This document shows positions 21,175-31,229 of a stretch of 64,000 bases of DNA, piece after piece. This stretch comes from Gambelia wislizenii (Eukaryota; Chordata; Lepidosauria; Squamata; Crotaphytidae): assembly GCA_030847615.1 (NCBI GenBank), contig JAUMIR010000004.1:271149501-271213500 (forward strand). The letters run 5' to 3'. Both the position numbers and the translations under genes were made by a program. A model generated the notes under the pieces. That model had not been told where the DNA came from. It searched no databases and saw only the letters and a program-made list of their open reading frames with translations. Numbering within the stretch: position 1 is the stretch's first letter; every line of letters begins with the position of its first letter.

Positions 21175-22234
21175 CAGTTGCCCCTCGTCATTCACAGCTT
21201 TCACACTCATGGTTTTGATTATTCGCGGTTTAGCCCCAGCCCCTTAGTGCAGGCTGCCGAGAGGCAGGGCAACCTCCTGCCTGCACCTTCTCCGGCCTTC
21301 CAGAGGCGGCTACGGGGCTTCAAAGCCCCAGAGTCTGCTCAGGAAGGCCAGGGGTGGGGCAGGCAGCCTCCCTCCCTCCGCCTTTCCCGGCCTTCCTAAG
21401 GGGACTCCGAGGCTTCTAAGACGCGGAGTCCCCTCAGGAAGGCCAGGGAGAGGCTGGGCAGCTTCCCTCCCGCCCACCTGCTGCCTTCCCCGGCCTTCCT
21501 AAGCGGGCTCCGGGGCTCCAAAGCTGAGAAAGGCTGGGGAGAGGCAGCACAGCCTCCTCCCCGCCTGCCCGCCCACTCACCTGCCTGCCCACCCGCTCAC
21601 CCACCCACCCGCTGCTGTCCCCGGCCTTCTGAAGCGGGCACCGGGGCTCCAAAGCCCCGGCGTCCACTTTGGAAGGCCAGAGAGAGGCAGTGCAGCCTCC
21701 TCCCCGCCCGCCCATCGCTTGCTTGCTCGCCCGCCTGCCCGCTGCTGTCCCCGGCCTTCCGAAGCTTCGGAAGGCCAGAGAGAGGAAGCGCAGCCTCCTC
21801 CCCACTCACACGCTGCCTTCCCCGGCCTTTCTAAGTGGGGTCCGGGGCTCCAAAGCCCCGGAGTCCGCTGAGAAAGGCCGGGTAGAGGCAGTGCAGCCTC
21901 CTCCCCACCCAGACGCTGCCTTCTCCGGACTTCCTCAGCGAGCTCCGGGGCTCCAAAGACCTGGAGTCTGCTGAGAAAGGCCGGGGAGAGGCAGTGCAGC
22001 CTCCTCCCCACCCACACGCTGCCTTCCCCGGCCTTCCTCAGCAGGCTCTGGGGTTTCTAAGGCCTGGAGTCTCCTGAGAAAGGCCGCGGAGAGGCCAGCC
22101 AGGCTGGCCAGACACCTTCCCACTGCCTCCCTCCCTCTGGGGGTGGGCGCGGGAGCAGCATCTGTTATTTGCAGTTTTTCCACATTCACGGGGGTCTCAA
22201 GAACCTAACCCCCATGAATGTGGAGGGACAACTG
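21175..22234. mobile_element. Tigger-like element filled with GC-rich hairpin repeats
   Basis: It starts CAGTTGCCCCTCGTCATTC and ends GGAGGGACAACTG. TA flanks both ends (21,173-21,174 and 22,235-22,236). Left subterminal 'ggttttgattattcgcggttt' and right subterminal 'cacgggggtctcaagaacctaaccccca' match, in opposite orientation, the termini of the 46.7-kb element. The CR1 on either side is continuous once the element is removed. The interior is a GC-rich tandem array, described separately. No transposase is encoded, and the open frames inside are by-products of stop-poor GC-rich sequence. Confidence 0.75.
21285..22125. repeat. GC-rich minisatellite, about 8 units of ~70-130 bp
   Basis: Units begin near 21,290, 21,383, 21,481, 21,611, 21,740, 21,812, 21,915 and 22,018. 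Each starts like CTGCCTTCCCCGGCCTTCC and ends with 'gcagcctcctccccaccc'. Within a unit, GGCCTTCCTAAGCGGGCTCC faces an inverse copy (GGAGTCCGCTGAGAAAGGCC), so every unit is an imperfect hairpin. The unit at 21,750 has collapsed to a nearly perfect palindrome (GGCCTTCCGAAGCTTCGGAA). Confidence 0.75.
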
Positions 22235-22330
22235 TATACTGTGTAAATTCATGGAGGATGGGGCCATTGATAGATAGTAGTCAGGTACAAGTGCTATAAA
22301 TGAGCAAAAATCACTTAGGTTTGCCTATCT

Positions 22331-22635
22331 GCAAGTATGAAACTATAACATAGTGAAGCAGAGAGAGGCTATAGTCAAATAAAGAACTAACCAAATAGAA
22401 GAGGAGAATGGACAATAAAAAGCATTTAGACTCTGAAATTTATAAAGCACTGTGAGAATATCATTGTAATGAAAATGAATAGATGGAAAACTGCATGAGC
22501 CATTAAATATGTGTCAAGTCTTGGTAAAATATAGGAGGATATATTATTGCTTTATCACTCTCTACAATTTAAAGGAAATATTTTCTGAATTAATGACTAG
22601 GTGATACATTTCATCTAAAAAATTGTTTTAAAGTG
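22331..22635. other. No feature recognised
   Basis: AT-rich sequence, nothing recognised. Confidence 0.4.
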
Positions 22636-22639
22636 TGGT

Positions 22640-22978
22640 GTTTAAGGATACCATGGACTGTTAAAAAGACACATAAATGTCCTAGAGCAAATCAAGCCTG
22701 AATTCTCCCTAGAAGCCAAGATGACTAAACGCAGACTGTTGCACTTCGGCCATATCATGAGAAAACATGACTTACTAGAAAAGACAATAATACTTGGTAA
22801 GGTAGAAGGGAGTAGGAAAAGAGGAAGACTGCATTCCAGATGGATAGACTCAATCAAGGAAGCCACGGCCCTGAGTTTGCAAGACCTGAGCAGGGCTGTT
22901 GAAGATATGGTGAGTTGGAGGTCTCTCATTCATGGGGTCATTGTAAGTTGAAGTCAACTTGATGGCAGTTAACAACAA
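22640..22978 (+). pseudogene. BovB-like RTE LINE 3' end
   Basis: A 76-codon open stretch from 22,721 contains MTKRRLLHFGHIMRKHDLLE, IILGKVEGSRKRGRLHSRWI, and RAVEDMVSWRSLIHGVIVS. This is the C-terminal end of RTE/BovB-group reverse transcriptases (the usual form reads LQYFGH, LEKTLMLGKIEG, RG...W.D). It is followed by 'aagtcaacttgatggcagttaacaacaacaa', a typical squamate BovB/Sauria-SINE type tail. The upstream RT domain is absent through 5' truncation. Confidence 0.75.
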
Positions 22979-23119
22979 CAATTTAAGATCATGCTGGAAA
23001 TGGATTGAGATAGGAATATGCATAATTTATAGAAGGCATCTCCCAATCATGATGAACTATTGATTAAATAGAAGAAAAACCTCATCCTCATCATCACTAT
23101 TATATTTACTTGCATCCCA

Positions 23120-24228
23120 CAATTGCAAACCAAACAATGGTTAAGCTACAAGGTATACAGAAAACCCCCACACATGGACAGATACCTACACAAGAACTCC
23201 AGTCATCACCCAGGACAAAAAAGAAGCACAATAAAAACATTCGTAGACCATGCAAAAAGGATCTGCGAACCCCACTACCTGGAGGATGAACTGAGGCATC
23301 TAAACTGGGCCCTATAGGCTAATGGTTACTCCAGATCAGACATCACAAGAGCAATCAGACCCAGAACAAACCACGGGAATGAAGAAGAAAAACAGCCACA
23401 CAAAGGGAAGGTATTTTTACCATACAACAGAGGAGTCACAGACAGTATAGGGAAACTGATGAGGAAACACAACCTCCAAACAATCTACAGACCAACCAAG
23501 AAAGTCCAAGAAATGCTACGCTCAGCAAAGGACAAAAGAGACCCTCTCACAGCTGCAGGAGTTTACCGCATACCATGCAGCTGTGGACAAGTTTACACAT
23601 AGGGACCACTAAACGCAGTGTTCAAACACGAATCAAGGAACATGAGAGACACTGCAGACTGGGCCAGCCAGAAATATCAGCTGTAGCAGAACATGTTATA
23701 AACCAACTTGGATACAAAATGCTATTTAAAAACACAGAAATTCTGGACCAGGCCAACAACTATCATATCAAAATGCGCAGAGAAGCTATTGAAATCCACA
23801 AACACCTGGACAACTTCAACAGGAAAGAAGAAACCTTAAAAGTAAACAAAATCTGTCTGGCTCCCAGTTTTGAAGAACAGTAGAATAAAAACTCAGCACT
23901 TACAGAGGAATTCCATCCAGGGACAAGGGGATTTCCATCAGATAATGGCCTATCAACCAACCATTAGCCAAACAGACACTAATGATCCTTGCATTTCTAT
24001 ACCCAGAAACTAACCATTCAATTACACAAATTTACATATACTCCCCAACAGGTGTTCACAGCATATAAACTCCCCACACACTCCTACCCAACCATTCTCT
24101 GAAGATGCCAGCCACAGATGCAGGCGAAACATCAGAAAAAAACTATTCCAGAACACGGCCTCACAGCCCAGAAATAAACCAAGGAAAATCTATGGATGCC
24201 AGCCGTTAAAGCCTTCGACTTCAGCTAG
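23120..24228 (+). pseudogene. Penelope-like element, C-terminal region with GIY-YIG domain
   Basis: The first part encodes the segment after the RT domain (YKVYRKPPHMDRYLH, QKRSTIKTFVDHAKRICEPH). A TAG at 23,315-23,317 interrupts it. The frame then continues through LQTIYRPTKKVQEMLRSA to the GIY-like motif GVYRIPCSCGQVY at about 23,556-23,596. A 2-bp insertion shifts the frame exactly at the YIG motif (stop at 23,600-23,602). The nuclease domain continues in the next frame as IGTTKRSVQTRIKEHERHC and AVAEHVINQLGYKMLF. PLE proteins couple a telomerase-related RT to a GIY-YIG endonuclease that nicks target DNA. The 3' part holds a hammerhead-like motif. Confidence 0.85.
24095..24137 (+). ncRNA. 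Hammerhead-ribozyme-like motif in the PLE 3' end
   Basis: In order the sequence has TTCT (24,095-24,098), the core CTGAAGA (24,099-24,105), one extra T, GCCAGC, a 7-nt loop, GCAGGC, GAAAC (24,126-24,130), ATC and AGAA (24,134-24,137). TTCT/AGAA can form stem I and GCCAGC/GCAGGC stem II with one A-A mismatch. CUGANGA and GAAA are the hammerhead core. Stem III is almost absent and the extra T is non-canonical, so activity is doubtful. Hammerheads are established in PLEs of other animals. Confidence 0.4.
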
Positions 24229-27200
24229 TCTATCAGTTAGCATCATAACTTTATTTAGCGTGTCAACTAAATAAAATGACTGCACTACAATAGATGCATT
24301 GTCTGCCTTTTTTCAGTAGCAAGTCCTCCTTTGTTGTTGGATAAAATTATGCCATGTTGGAAAGTGAGACAAAATGCGGATAAAGCAGCATGATACAACC
24401 TTGGCTGTTGACTACCCAAACACCAATTTTAGAAAAAGCCTGTTTTATCAGGATACGTTGTGGGTATGTGCATAACATTCTGGAGGCTGTATTTTAGTAA
24501 GAGAAAAATGGAAACAGCAAAACATAAAGCAAACCTATAAAAGTTGGCAATTTCTTGTCAAATGTTACTAAAGTTTAGCGTTACTTTTTTTTATAATGAT
24601 CATATAGTTTACAGCAAGAGATAATTTAATTTACTAAAGGAGCTTTGAATTATGACTTGAATTTTATTGAAGTGTTTGAAATGATTGATACTAAAGTAAC
24701 TTTTTGTGGGGGTTTTATAGCAATGTTTTAGAAATTTGGTGAAAACTTCATATAACAATTTTATTACAGAAAAATAAACTAGAAAACAGAGTATATTCAG
24801 CACATTTAGCAAACAACAATGAAAGCAACCACTGTGAGCATAGCAGTTAACAAAGATTTGCCAGAGTGAAGCCGAATACAGTAGAGGATAATTATGAGGC
24901 ATGATACAACTCAGTAATAACTACTTTGAACTCCAAACAACAGTGCACAAATGTATGTCAGAAGGAAAGATTATAATTAGTGTCAGCAACAATTTGCTAT
25001 GGGTTAATTAAAAACTTGTGATAATTGATTATCCTGATTAAGGAAATAAGGGCTGTGCTAGGATTTTTAAGTAAGCAAGTGTCTTTTCTTATCTGCATAT
25101 TATACAGTTTAAAAGAAATATAAAAAGCCTCTCACCCCACCCACCCCCAGGTAAAAGATGGAAAATAGGTTGTCTTGGTATATGGCTACCTTTTAGGGTA
25201 AATTAAATAACTGCTGCTCTATGGGGTGGTGTGCAGACCAATACTAGTTGGTGAGCCATTGGCTGCTGTGAGTTTCCAGAAAATTATTGTGAATACAATA
25301 ATAATGTGGTACAGATATGGTACTGGTCCCTGGCACAATGGGGGAAAATTAGCTTGAGAAGCGCTGGATTAAATGATCAAAGGTTTCAGTGTAAAGAAAG
25401 ACCTACTGCTTCAGCTTGGGCTGCATGTAGAAACTATGATGACTAAGAATTTAGTTGAACCATGGAAATGTAGTTCAGGGGATGCAAATGGTGATTCCTA
25501 GCTATTTTCCACATGGTTGCCATGTGCCAGCTGCTTGAAAAAGCAGCTTATGATGACCAGTAATGACAATCCATTGGGAATTTCTCCATTATAAGTTCCC
25601 TATACAGGTCCCTTTATTTCTAGTATGCTTTGCATGGGGGTTGGGGAGAAATCCCAGTGGACTGTGCCATTCTGGTAGACTATCCTGTGGTTTCTTGATG
25701 TCAACTCTGAAAAAAAGCAGTCAAAATAACAGCATTCCATTGTAGCCTACACTTTTGTATTTCATTGTTTGCTTTCAACTACTACCTGCCTGCTGAGAGA
25801 TAGTAGGATACATTTTAAGCCAAAGAAGAGATAATGTTTCCTCAAAAAACAATGTCCTTCTGTAAAAAAAAATCATTTGAGTTTGTAGATTGTCCATAAA
25901 GAAATAAGAGGAAAGTAATAGTAATTTAATATGTAAAGCAACTGAAGCAGCTCCCCCACCCCCACTATGTGTGATCTAAATAGGGTGTGACAGTTTAGGG
26001 TCTCCATTTGCCCCATGGCACATTGGGATGAAACTTGGCAAGTGGCTGTAGTGCTCTTATATCTTCTGGAAGAATGAATGAAAGATGCATAATTCAAAGA
26101 ATGTATTTGTGTGCATGTTTCTTAGATGATAACTACATTTTCTGTTTGCACCCTGATGTAAACTATAATTTTATTATTTTGCTTTTTACTCATAAACTAG
26201 ATGTTCACTACAGTAATTCAAACATGTCAAAGTAATAGGTTGACACCAAAATTAGAATTTAATGTTAATGATGGCCGTTCCCCTCCCCCTCAGGTGGTCT
26301 TGAATTTCATGGTACAAAGGTTAGTTCTATTAAAGGAGATCTGCTTAGGTCTACTTAGACATATGACACCACCTAAGAGTTCAATAGTGTCTTTAGAATA
26401 AATTGTTTGAAATCAAAACTTAAGTAACTTCACTTATTAAGAGTCTACATTTCATTAACAACAATACATTATAAATGCAACTGTGTTGCTGATACGTGGT
26501 TCTGTTCTTTAAAAATGCACACTGTGATTTGAAAATTCATTATCTCTCATCTTCATTATTGCTTTTAATACAGTAGTTGCAGTATAGCTATGCTGAATCA
26601 ATGCAATTTATGGACCACCTGCATACTGTGACTTTATTATCATCTTTATGGTGCCAGTAAGTCTCTTCATATTAACTGTGTACACTTGGAAGATATCCAT
26701 GTTGGTGGCAAACATGTTTTTCATTGTGTAATGTGTGAAGAAATTCTAAATCCCACTGGCAAGCTGTGTATGTATCGAGTAACAGCCCCCTGTGCCATAA
26801 AGGATGCCACTTTTTAAATTTTAGAGAGTCTGAAAGGCTGTTTGTCAAGGAAAAAACATCAGAATTCTTTATAAACATGTACAAGTCTAGAGAAAAAAAC
26901 CTTAAACGTGTCAAAGTTTCACTGAAACCAGTTTTGATTTGTGCTTCGTGTTTTTTGCAGGTAGCTGCTGCAGGCCTATATGATGTATAAGGTTCTAGCA
27001 TGACAGTGCTAGCGTTACCATGAAGTATATTGCTGCAGCAACTGTGGCCCAAGCAACATTGGCAAACTTGGGATGCCAGATCAGGGGCATCCCTTCACCT
27101 GACATTTCAGGCCAAAACCAGATGCCTAGGAACAATCTAAGATTCTGTCCTATCAGGCTGGTCCTGGTGGTGACATTAAGGATTAAAAACAAGTTGCTCA

Positions 27201-27395
27201 GAGCATATCATTTAAACAAAAACACAAAATCTAGGAGGCTTATTGCACAAGGGAAGGGAAGCAGAAGTGCAGCCCAATAATAGCACCCCCCATTCTGCTT
27301 TATTTCATGGCACCAGCATTCTTCATCTGTTCTTCCATTCCAGTCCTGTGGGAGATGGTGGTAAAGGTGAGTCTTTTTTCTAATGGTTAGAAGTG
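24229..27395. other. Long stretch without recognised gene or repeat
   Basis: About 3.1 kb of AT-rich, mostly unique-looking DNA. A pyrimidine tract followed by CAG at about 26,278-26,293 looks like a splice acceptor, but no matching open exon or donor could be supported. The 126-codon minus-strand frame at 26,672-27,052 is not recognised. Confidence 0.35.
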
Positions 27396-27399
27396 TGAG

Positions 27400-28030
27400 C
27401 TGGGAAGGAGTGGAATTCTACTATAGCTGATCATACAGTAGCTGTGTGTGCCTGTCTACCACAGGCAAGCCAGTGGCAGCACTGGGGCGGGGCGTGCAGA
27501 GAGGTTGAACCACACCAGGTGACACCATTGGGAGAGGGGTGACACCAGCCTTAGTGTCATGATGGAGGATCCCTTACAGAGCAAGTGTGAAGAGCAAAAC
27601 GGGTAAAGAGGAAGACTGGATAAAACTGTCTCGCTAGTTACAGCCAGCATGTTAAAGAGGCATAGAGAGAGTTATAAATTTGGCCATCAAAATGGAAATC
27701 ATAAAAAAGTAAAGGCTGGCGAAATGGAAAAAATAATAATTCCTGGATGTGTTTGAGAAGAGCCATTCAAGTAGAGCCTAGAAGGTTCTTAAAAAAAAAA
27801 AAAACTTATGCAAGGCTTACCTGATCTGGTTCATTTCATATGTGCATATTGTTAGTTTTGGTAAATAGTTTGCTAACCATGTTGAACTGCTTTTTATGTG
27901 TCCATGTGTGTGTGTGTGGTATAGGAAACTATCCCTATTCTTTCCATGTTATTTCAGCTTCTGGTACCAAATTTTCTGTTAAATAAGTAATTCTGAGGAC
28001 CACACCTACTTGGTTAACTGAGGCATACCT
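27400..28030 (+). repeat. Unclassified repeat family C, copy 1
   Basis: It is co-linear with 54,060-54,620. Shared ordered blocks are GCAAGGCTTACCTGATCTGG, 'aaactatccctattctttccatg' and 'ctggtaccaaattttctgttaaa', with an (A)n or (GT)n/(CT)n low-complexity segment between. No gene is recognised. It could be an old DNA transposon or a segmental duplicate. Confidence 0.5.
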
Positions 28031-28137
28031 GTACTTAGTGAGTTCTGCGCAATGTACTGAGGCAGCTGAATATTAATTACCCCATACTTACCATTCCTTC
28101 CACTCAACCATGGATTGAGAAGCTCTAAAAGGGAGAG

Positions 28138-28772
28138 GAGAGAGAGGAAGAGTGGAACAGGTGGACTCCCTGTAGCTGCCACACTGAAGCACACTGCAGC
28201 ACAAGCTTTATTTTTAACAAAACAAAAATACAAACGCTTTTGATGGTAGATGTAGGAATAAGAAGACCAGACACAAATAAAGAGACCACACATATAGCTG
28301 GGATATATAAAGGGCCAGTTTTATTTAGCTATAACCTATCTAACCCCATTCTGAGAGATCTACAATGGGGGAGCAACCTAGTGTGGGAATTGTTGGGGCA
28401 GGAGGTCAACTCCAAGACCCTCTCCCCAACTTCACTTGGGCGAAAACACCTGAACCCCAGGGAGAACCCATAAGCTGGGTTGCTCCCCAGTCAGTCCGCA
28501 TCTGGAAGGCCGACCCAAAAGTCCCTCCCTCAATTTGCATAAATTAAACGGTGGGGTTTATCCCTCAGGCCCCTCACTTTTCCCACCCCTCAGTTCACAG
28601 GAACTAAAGGGGCAGTTCAGGCTCCCCCCCTTTACCTCCAAAAGGGGGAGGTGCCAAAGGTGCTCACCGAACTGGAACAGATGGACTCCCTGGATAGTCT
28701 ATAGCTGCCACTCTGAAGCACACTGCAGCACACAAGTTTTATTTTTAACACAACAAAAATACAAGCACTTTT
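28138..28772 (-). mobile_element. LTR-like block with flanking ~95-bp direct repeats
   Basis: About 95 bp at 28,140-28,235 recurs at 28,668-28,772, including CTGAAGCACACTGCAGCACA and 'tttatttttaacaaaacaaaaatac'. On the minus strand the segment between carries AATAAA (TTTATT at 28,320-28,325). It is followed by 'ctggtcttcttattcctacatctacca', reminiscent of an LTR R-U5 end. No pol or gag was seen. A partial LTR or an LTR-derived tandem is possible, but class and boundaries are uncertain. Confidence 0.3.
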
Positions 28773-30020
28773 CTTTTCAGGGCAGTGCTTTCACCCTGAG
28801 ATTGTTCCCCTTGCCAGAGAAGAGGGGCCAGGTGGTATGATCTGATGACCCTATGGTGGACCTATTTCTAATGTCAACCCTTGACCCATTTGTGAATTAT
28901 TTCAACAGGATTGTCTTGAATGGCATCTAGCTACCATCTTCGGCAACTAATTCTGGAACATTCTGATGGGGGGGAGTTAAAAGTTGTAATGCTTTTTGGT
29001 GATGATAAAAAAAAAACCTTCAGAGTGGTGGATATCGTTTGTCTCCCCTACGCTTCGGAATTATTAAATCTTAGGAAAGTGGGAGAAAATCCAAAACAGC
29101 AGGCAAAAAAGAATGATGGTGCTAGACAATGTAACCCCCAAAAATGATTTTTAAAAAAATTTGGTTAAATGAAACCTAAAACTGAATTTTAGAAATATTG
29201 TACAATGAGGCATATTGTTTCTAATACAGTTTGTATCACATCTTTATTGGCTTCAATTGTAACATAACATTCAACATCTTTAGTTGAATATAGTACAGAT
29301 ATTTCTTCCCATAGTGAGGGGTGGGACAGAGTTAACCAGAAGGAGACAAAGATTTGCATGTTTACAGTCTGGTTCAAGTCTGTTACATTTTTGTTTATTC
29401 TTCAGGCATGGTTTTGAACAGAAAGAAAACTTGCTGGTAGAAATACCGTCACAACAAATTCAGGTCTGCTACATTTTGATTTTCTCCCACAGAGATATAT
29501 TGTCACATGCTATGAAATCAAGCTGTTTAGACGTAAGAGTGTAGAATTTAAGTTTATAGTAAACATTTTGCCAAATAGGATTCAAATCCCTAGGGAAAGA
29601 TTCCTCAGGCTGGATTCTATAGTTAAATTAGGGTTTCTGGGTAAATATATTCAATTCATTTAGAATGCATTAGCATGATAACTTGAAACTCAGTTTTTGT
29701 GCCACACAGGCATAAAGTTAGCCATATAACTGATTTGATCATGCAATGTTTGATGAATGTACATCAAAAAAGAAAAACCCACAACAGAACACATAACATG
29801 GATGGAAATACAGGGGCAAGATCCTGCTACATCACAACTGTCCCCATTTCTATCCTGGCAGAAATATCACAGTTCCTAACAATGTCAGAGTTAGATTCAT
29901 TTGCTCATCCTCCAATGTAATACAATATATGCCATCCTCTGTCAGCAAAGAGGACAATAAGATAAATGGACACCAAGACAACACTGGAAATGGCAGTACT
30001 GAAAAACTGGTAGCAGAGCA
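28773..30020. other. No gene recognised
   Basis: AT-rich sequence with weak short frames only. Nothing recognised. Confidence 0.4.
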
Positions 30021-30025
30021 TTTGA

Positions 30026-31226
30026 GTTACCAGCTTGGTAGATGAAGGGAATGCTGTGGACATCGCATACCTTGATTTCAGTAAGGCCTTTGACAAGGTT
30101 CCCCATGACATTCTTGCAAACAAGCTTGTAAAATGTGGGCTAGACAAGTTAACTGTTCAATGGATTTGTAATTGGTTGACCGGCCGAACCCAAAGGGTGC
30201 TCAGCAGTGGCTCCTCTTCGTCTTGGAAAGATGTGACCAGTGGGGTGCCACAGGGTTCTGTCCTGGGCCCAGTGCTATTCAATATCTTTATCAATGACTT
30301 GGATGAGGGAATTAGGGGCATACGTATCAAATTTGCAGATGACACCAAATTAAGAGGAGTAGCTAATACCCTAGAGGACAGGATCAAAATTCAGAATGAC
30401 CTGGATAGACTGGAGAGCTGGGCCAAAGCTAACAAAATGAAATTCAATATGGAGAAATGTAAGGTGCTGCATTTAGGGCGGAAAAATGAAATGCATAAAT
30501 ATAGGATGGGAGAGACCTGGCTGAATGAGGCTACATGCGAAAGGGATCTAGGAGTCCTAGTAGACCACAAGTTGAACATGAGCCAACAGTGTGATGCGGC
30601 AGCTAAAAGGGCCAATGCGATTTTGGGCTGTATCAATAGAAGTATAGTGTCTAGATCAAGGGAAGTAATAGTGCCACTCTATTCTGCCTTGGTCAGACCT
30701 CACTTAGAATACTGTGTCCAGTTCTGGGCACCACAATTCAGAAAGGATATTGACAAATTGGAGCGTGTCCAGAGAAGGGCAACTAAAATGGTGAAAGGTC
30801 TGGAAACGATGCCTTATGAGGAGAGATTTAGGGAGCTGGGTATGTTTAGCCTGGAAAAAAGACGGTTAAGAGGCGATATGATAGCCCTGTTTAAGTATTT
30901 GAGGGGATGTCACGCTGAGGATGGAGCAGGCTTGTTTTCTGCTGCTCCAGAGACTGGAACACGGAGCAATGGGTGCAAGCTCCAGGAACAGAGATTCCAC
31001 CTCAACATGAGGAGGAACTTTTTGACAGTAAGAGCTGTTCGGCAGTGGAACACGCTCCCTCGGAGCGTGGTGGGGTCTCCTTCCTTGGAGGTCTTTAAAC
31101 AGAGGCTGGATTGCCATCTGTCGGGGATGCTTTGATCAAGATTTCCTGCGTGGCAGGGGGGTTGGACTGGATGGCCCTCGTGGTCTCTTCCAACTCTGCA
31201 ATTCTATGATTCTATGATTCTATGAC
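30026..31226 (+). mobile_element. CR1 LINE, 5'-truncated, apparently young
   Basis: A 1.2-kb CR1 remnant that begins inside the RT domain and runs through the 3' UTR. It passes 'ttggactggatggccctcgtggtctcttcc' and ends in three tandem ATTCTATG units at about 31,199-31,224. It is the longest and least damaged of five CR1 copies here; the others are at 5.0, 13.4, 56.5 and 62.6 kb. The extended 8-bp terminal repeat is the CR1 signature used for target-primed reverse transcription. I could not identify a target duplication, which is usual for CR1. Confidence 0.92.
30035..31135 (+). CDS. CR1 ORF2 protein, C-terminal part of RT (partial)
   Basis: An uninterrupted 366-codon frame encoding the C-terminal portion of the CR1 pol protein. 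The intact protein is an endonuclease plus reverse transcriptase that makes LINE cDNA at nicked chromosomal DNA. RT motif A is at residues 13-20 (LDFSKAFD, catalytic D14), motif B at 69-79 (SGVPQGSVLGP) and motif C at 100-103 (FADD, D102/D103), followed by the thumb and the conserved C-terminus ending HLSGML. The endonuclease and finger motifs upstream are missing, so the first ATG is only the first Met in frame. It cannot act alone. The absence of any stop implies recent insertion. No host promoter is visible. Confidence 0.85.
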   Translation: MVDEGNAVDIAYLDFSKAFDKVPHDILANKLVKCGLDKLTVQWICNWLTGRTQRVLSSGSSSSWKDVTSGVPQGSVLGPVLFNIFINDLDEGIRGIRIKFADDTKLRGVANTLEDRIKIQNDLDRLESWAKANKMKFNMEKCKVLHLGRKNEMHKYRMGETWLNEATCERDLGVLVDHKLNMSQQCDAAAKRANAILGCINRSIVSRSREVIVPLYSALVRPHLEYCVQFWAPQFRKDIDKLERVQRRATKMVKGLETMPYEERFRELGMFSLEKRRLRGDMIALFKYLRGCHAEDGAGLFSAAPETGTRSNGCKLQEQRFHLNMRRNFLTVRAVRQWNTLPRSVVGSPSLEVFKQRLDCHLSGML

Positions 31227-31229
31227 TTC

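Larger units (their letters stand above)
20805..22330 (+). mobile_element. Old CR1/L3-like LINE 3' part, interrupted
   Basis: The left part encodes 'IEKVQKRATKMIKELEYIAYEE' in pieces and then 'LGMF', and later a Leu-Pro-rich C-terminal region (NVELTATRC... LQGFKN in shifted frames). After the 21,175-22,234 insertion the CR1-type sequence resumes with 'aaattcatggaggatgg', which in CR1/L3 3' ends follows the 'FK' segment directly. It is much more diverged than the ATTCTATG-tailed CR1 copies. Confidence 0.55.

Noticed and set aside
21434..22189. Several 70-146-codon frames in the GC-rich part of the 21-kb element
   Set aside because: They follow the hairpin minisatellite and are open only because GC-rich sequence has few stops. 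They occur on both strands with repeated peptides.
26278..26401. Possible host exon after a pyrimidine tract and CAG
   Set aside because: The following sequence has no sustained open frame that I recognise and no supported donor site.
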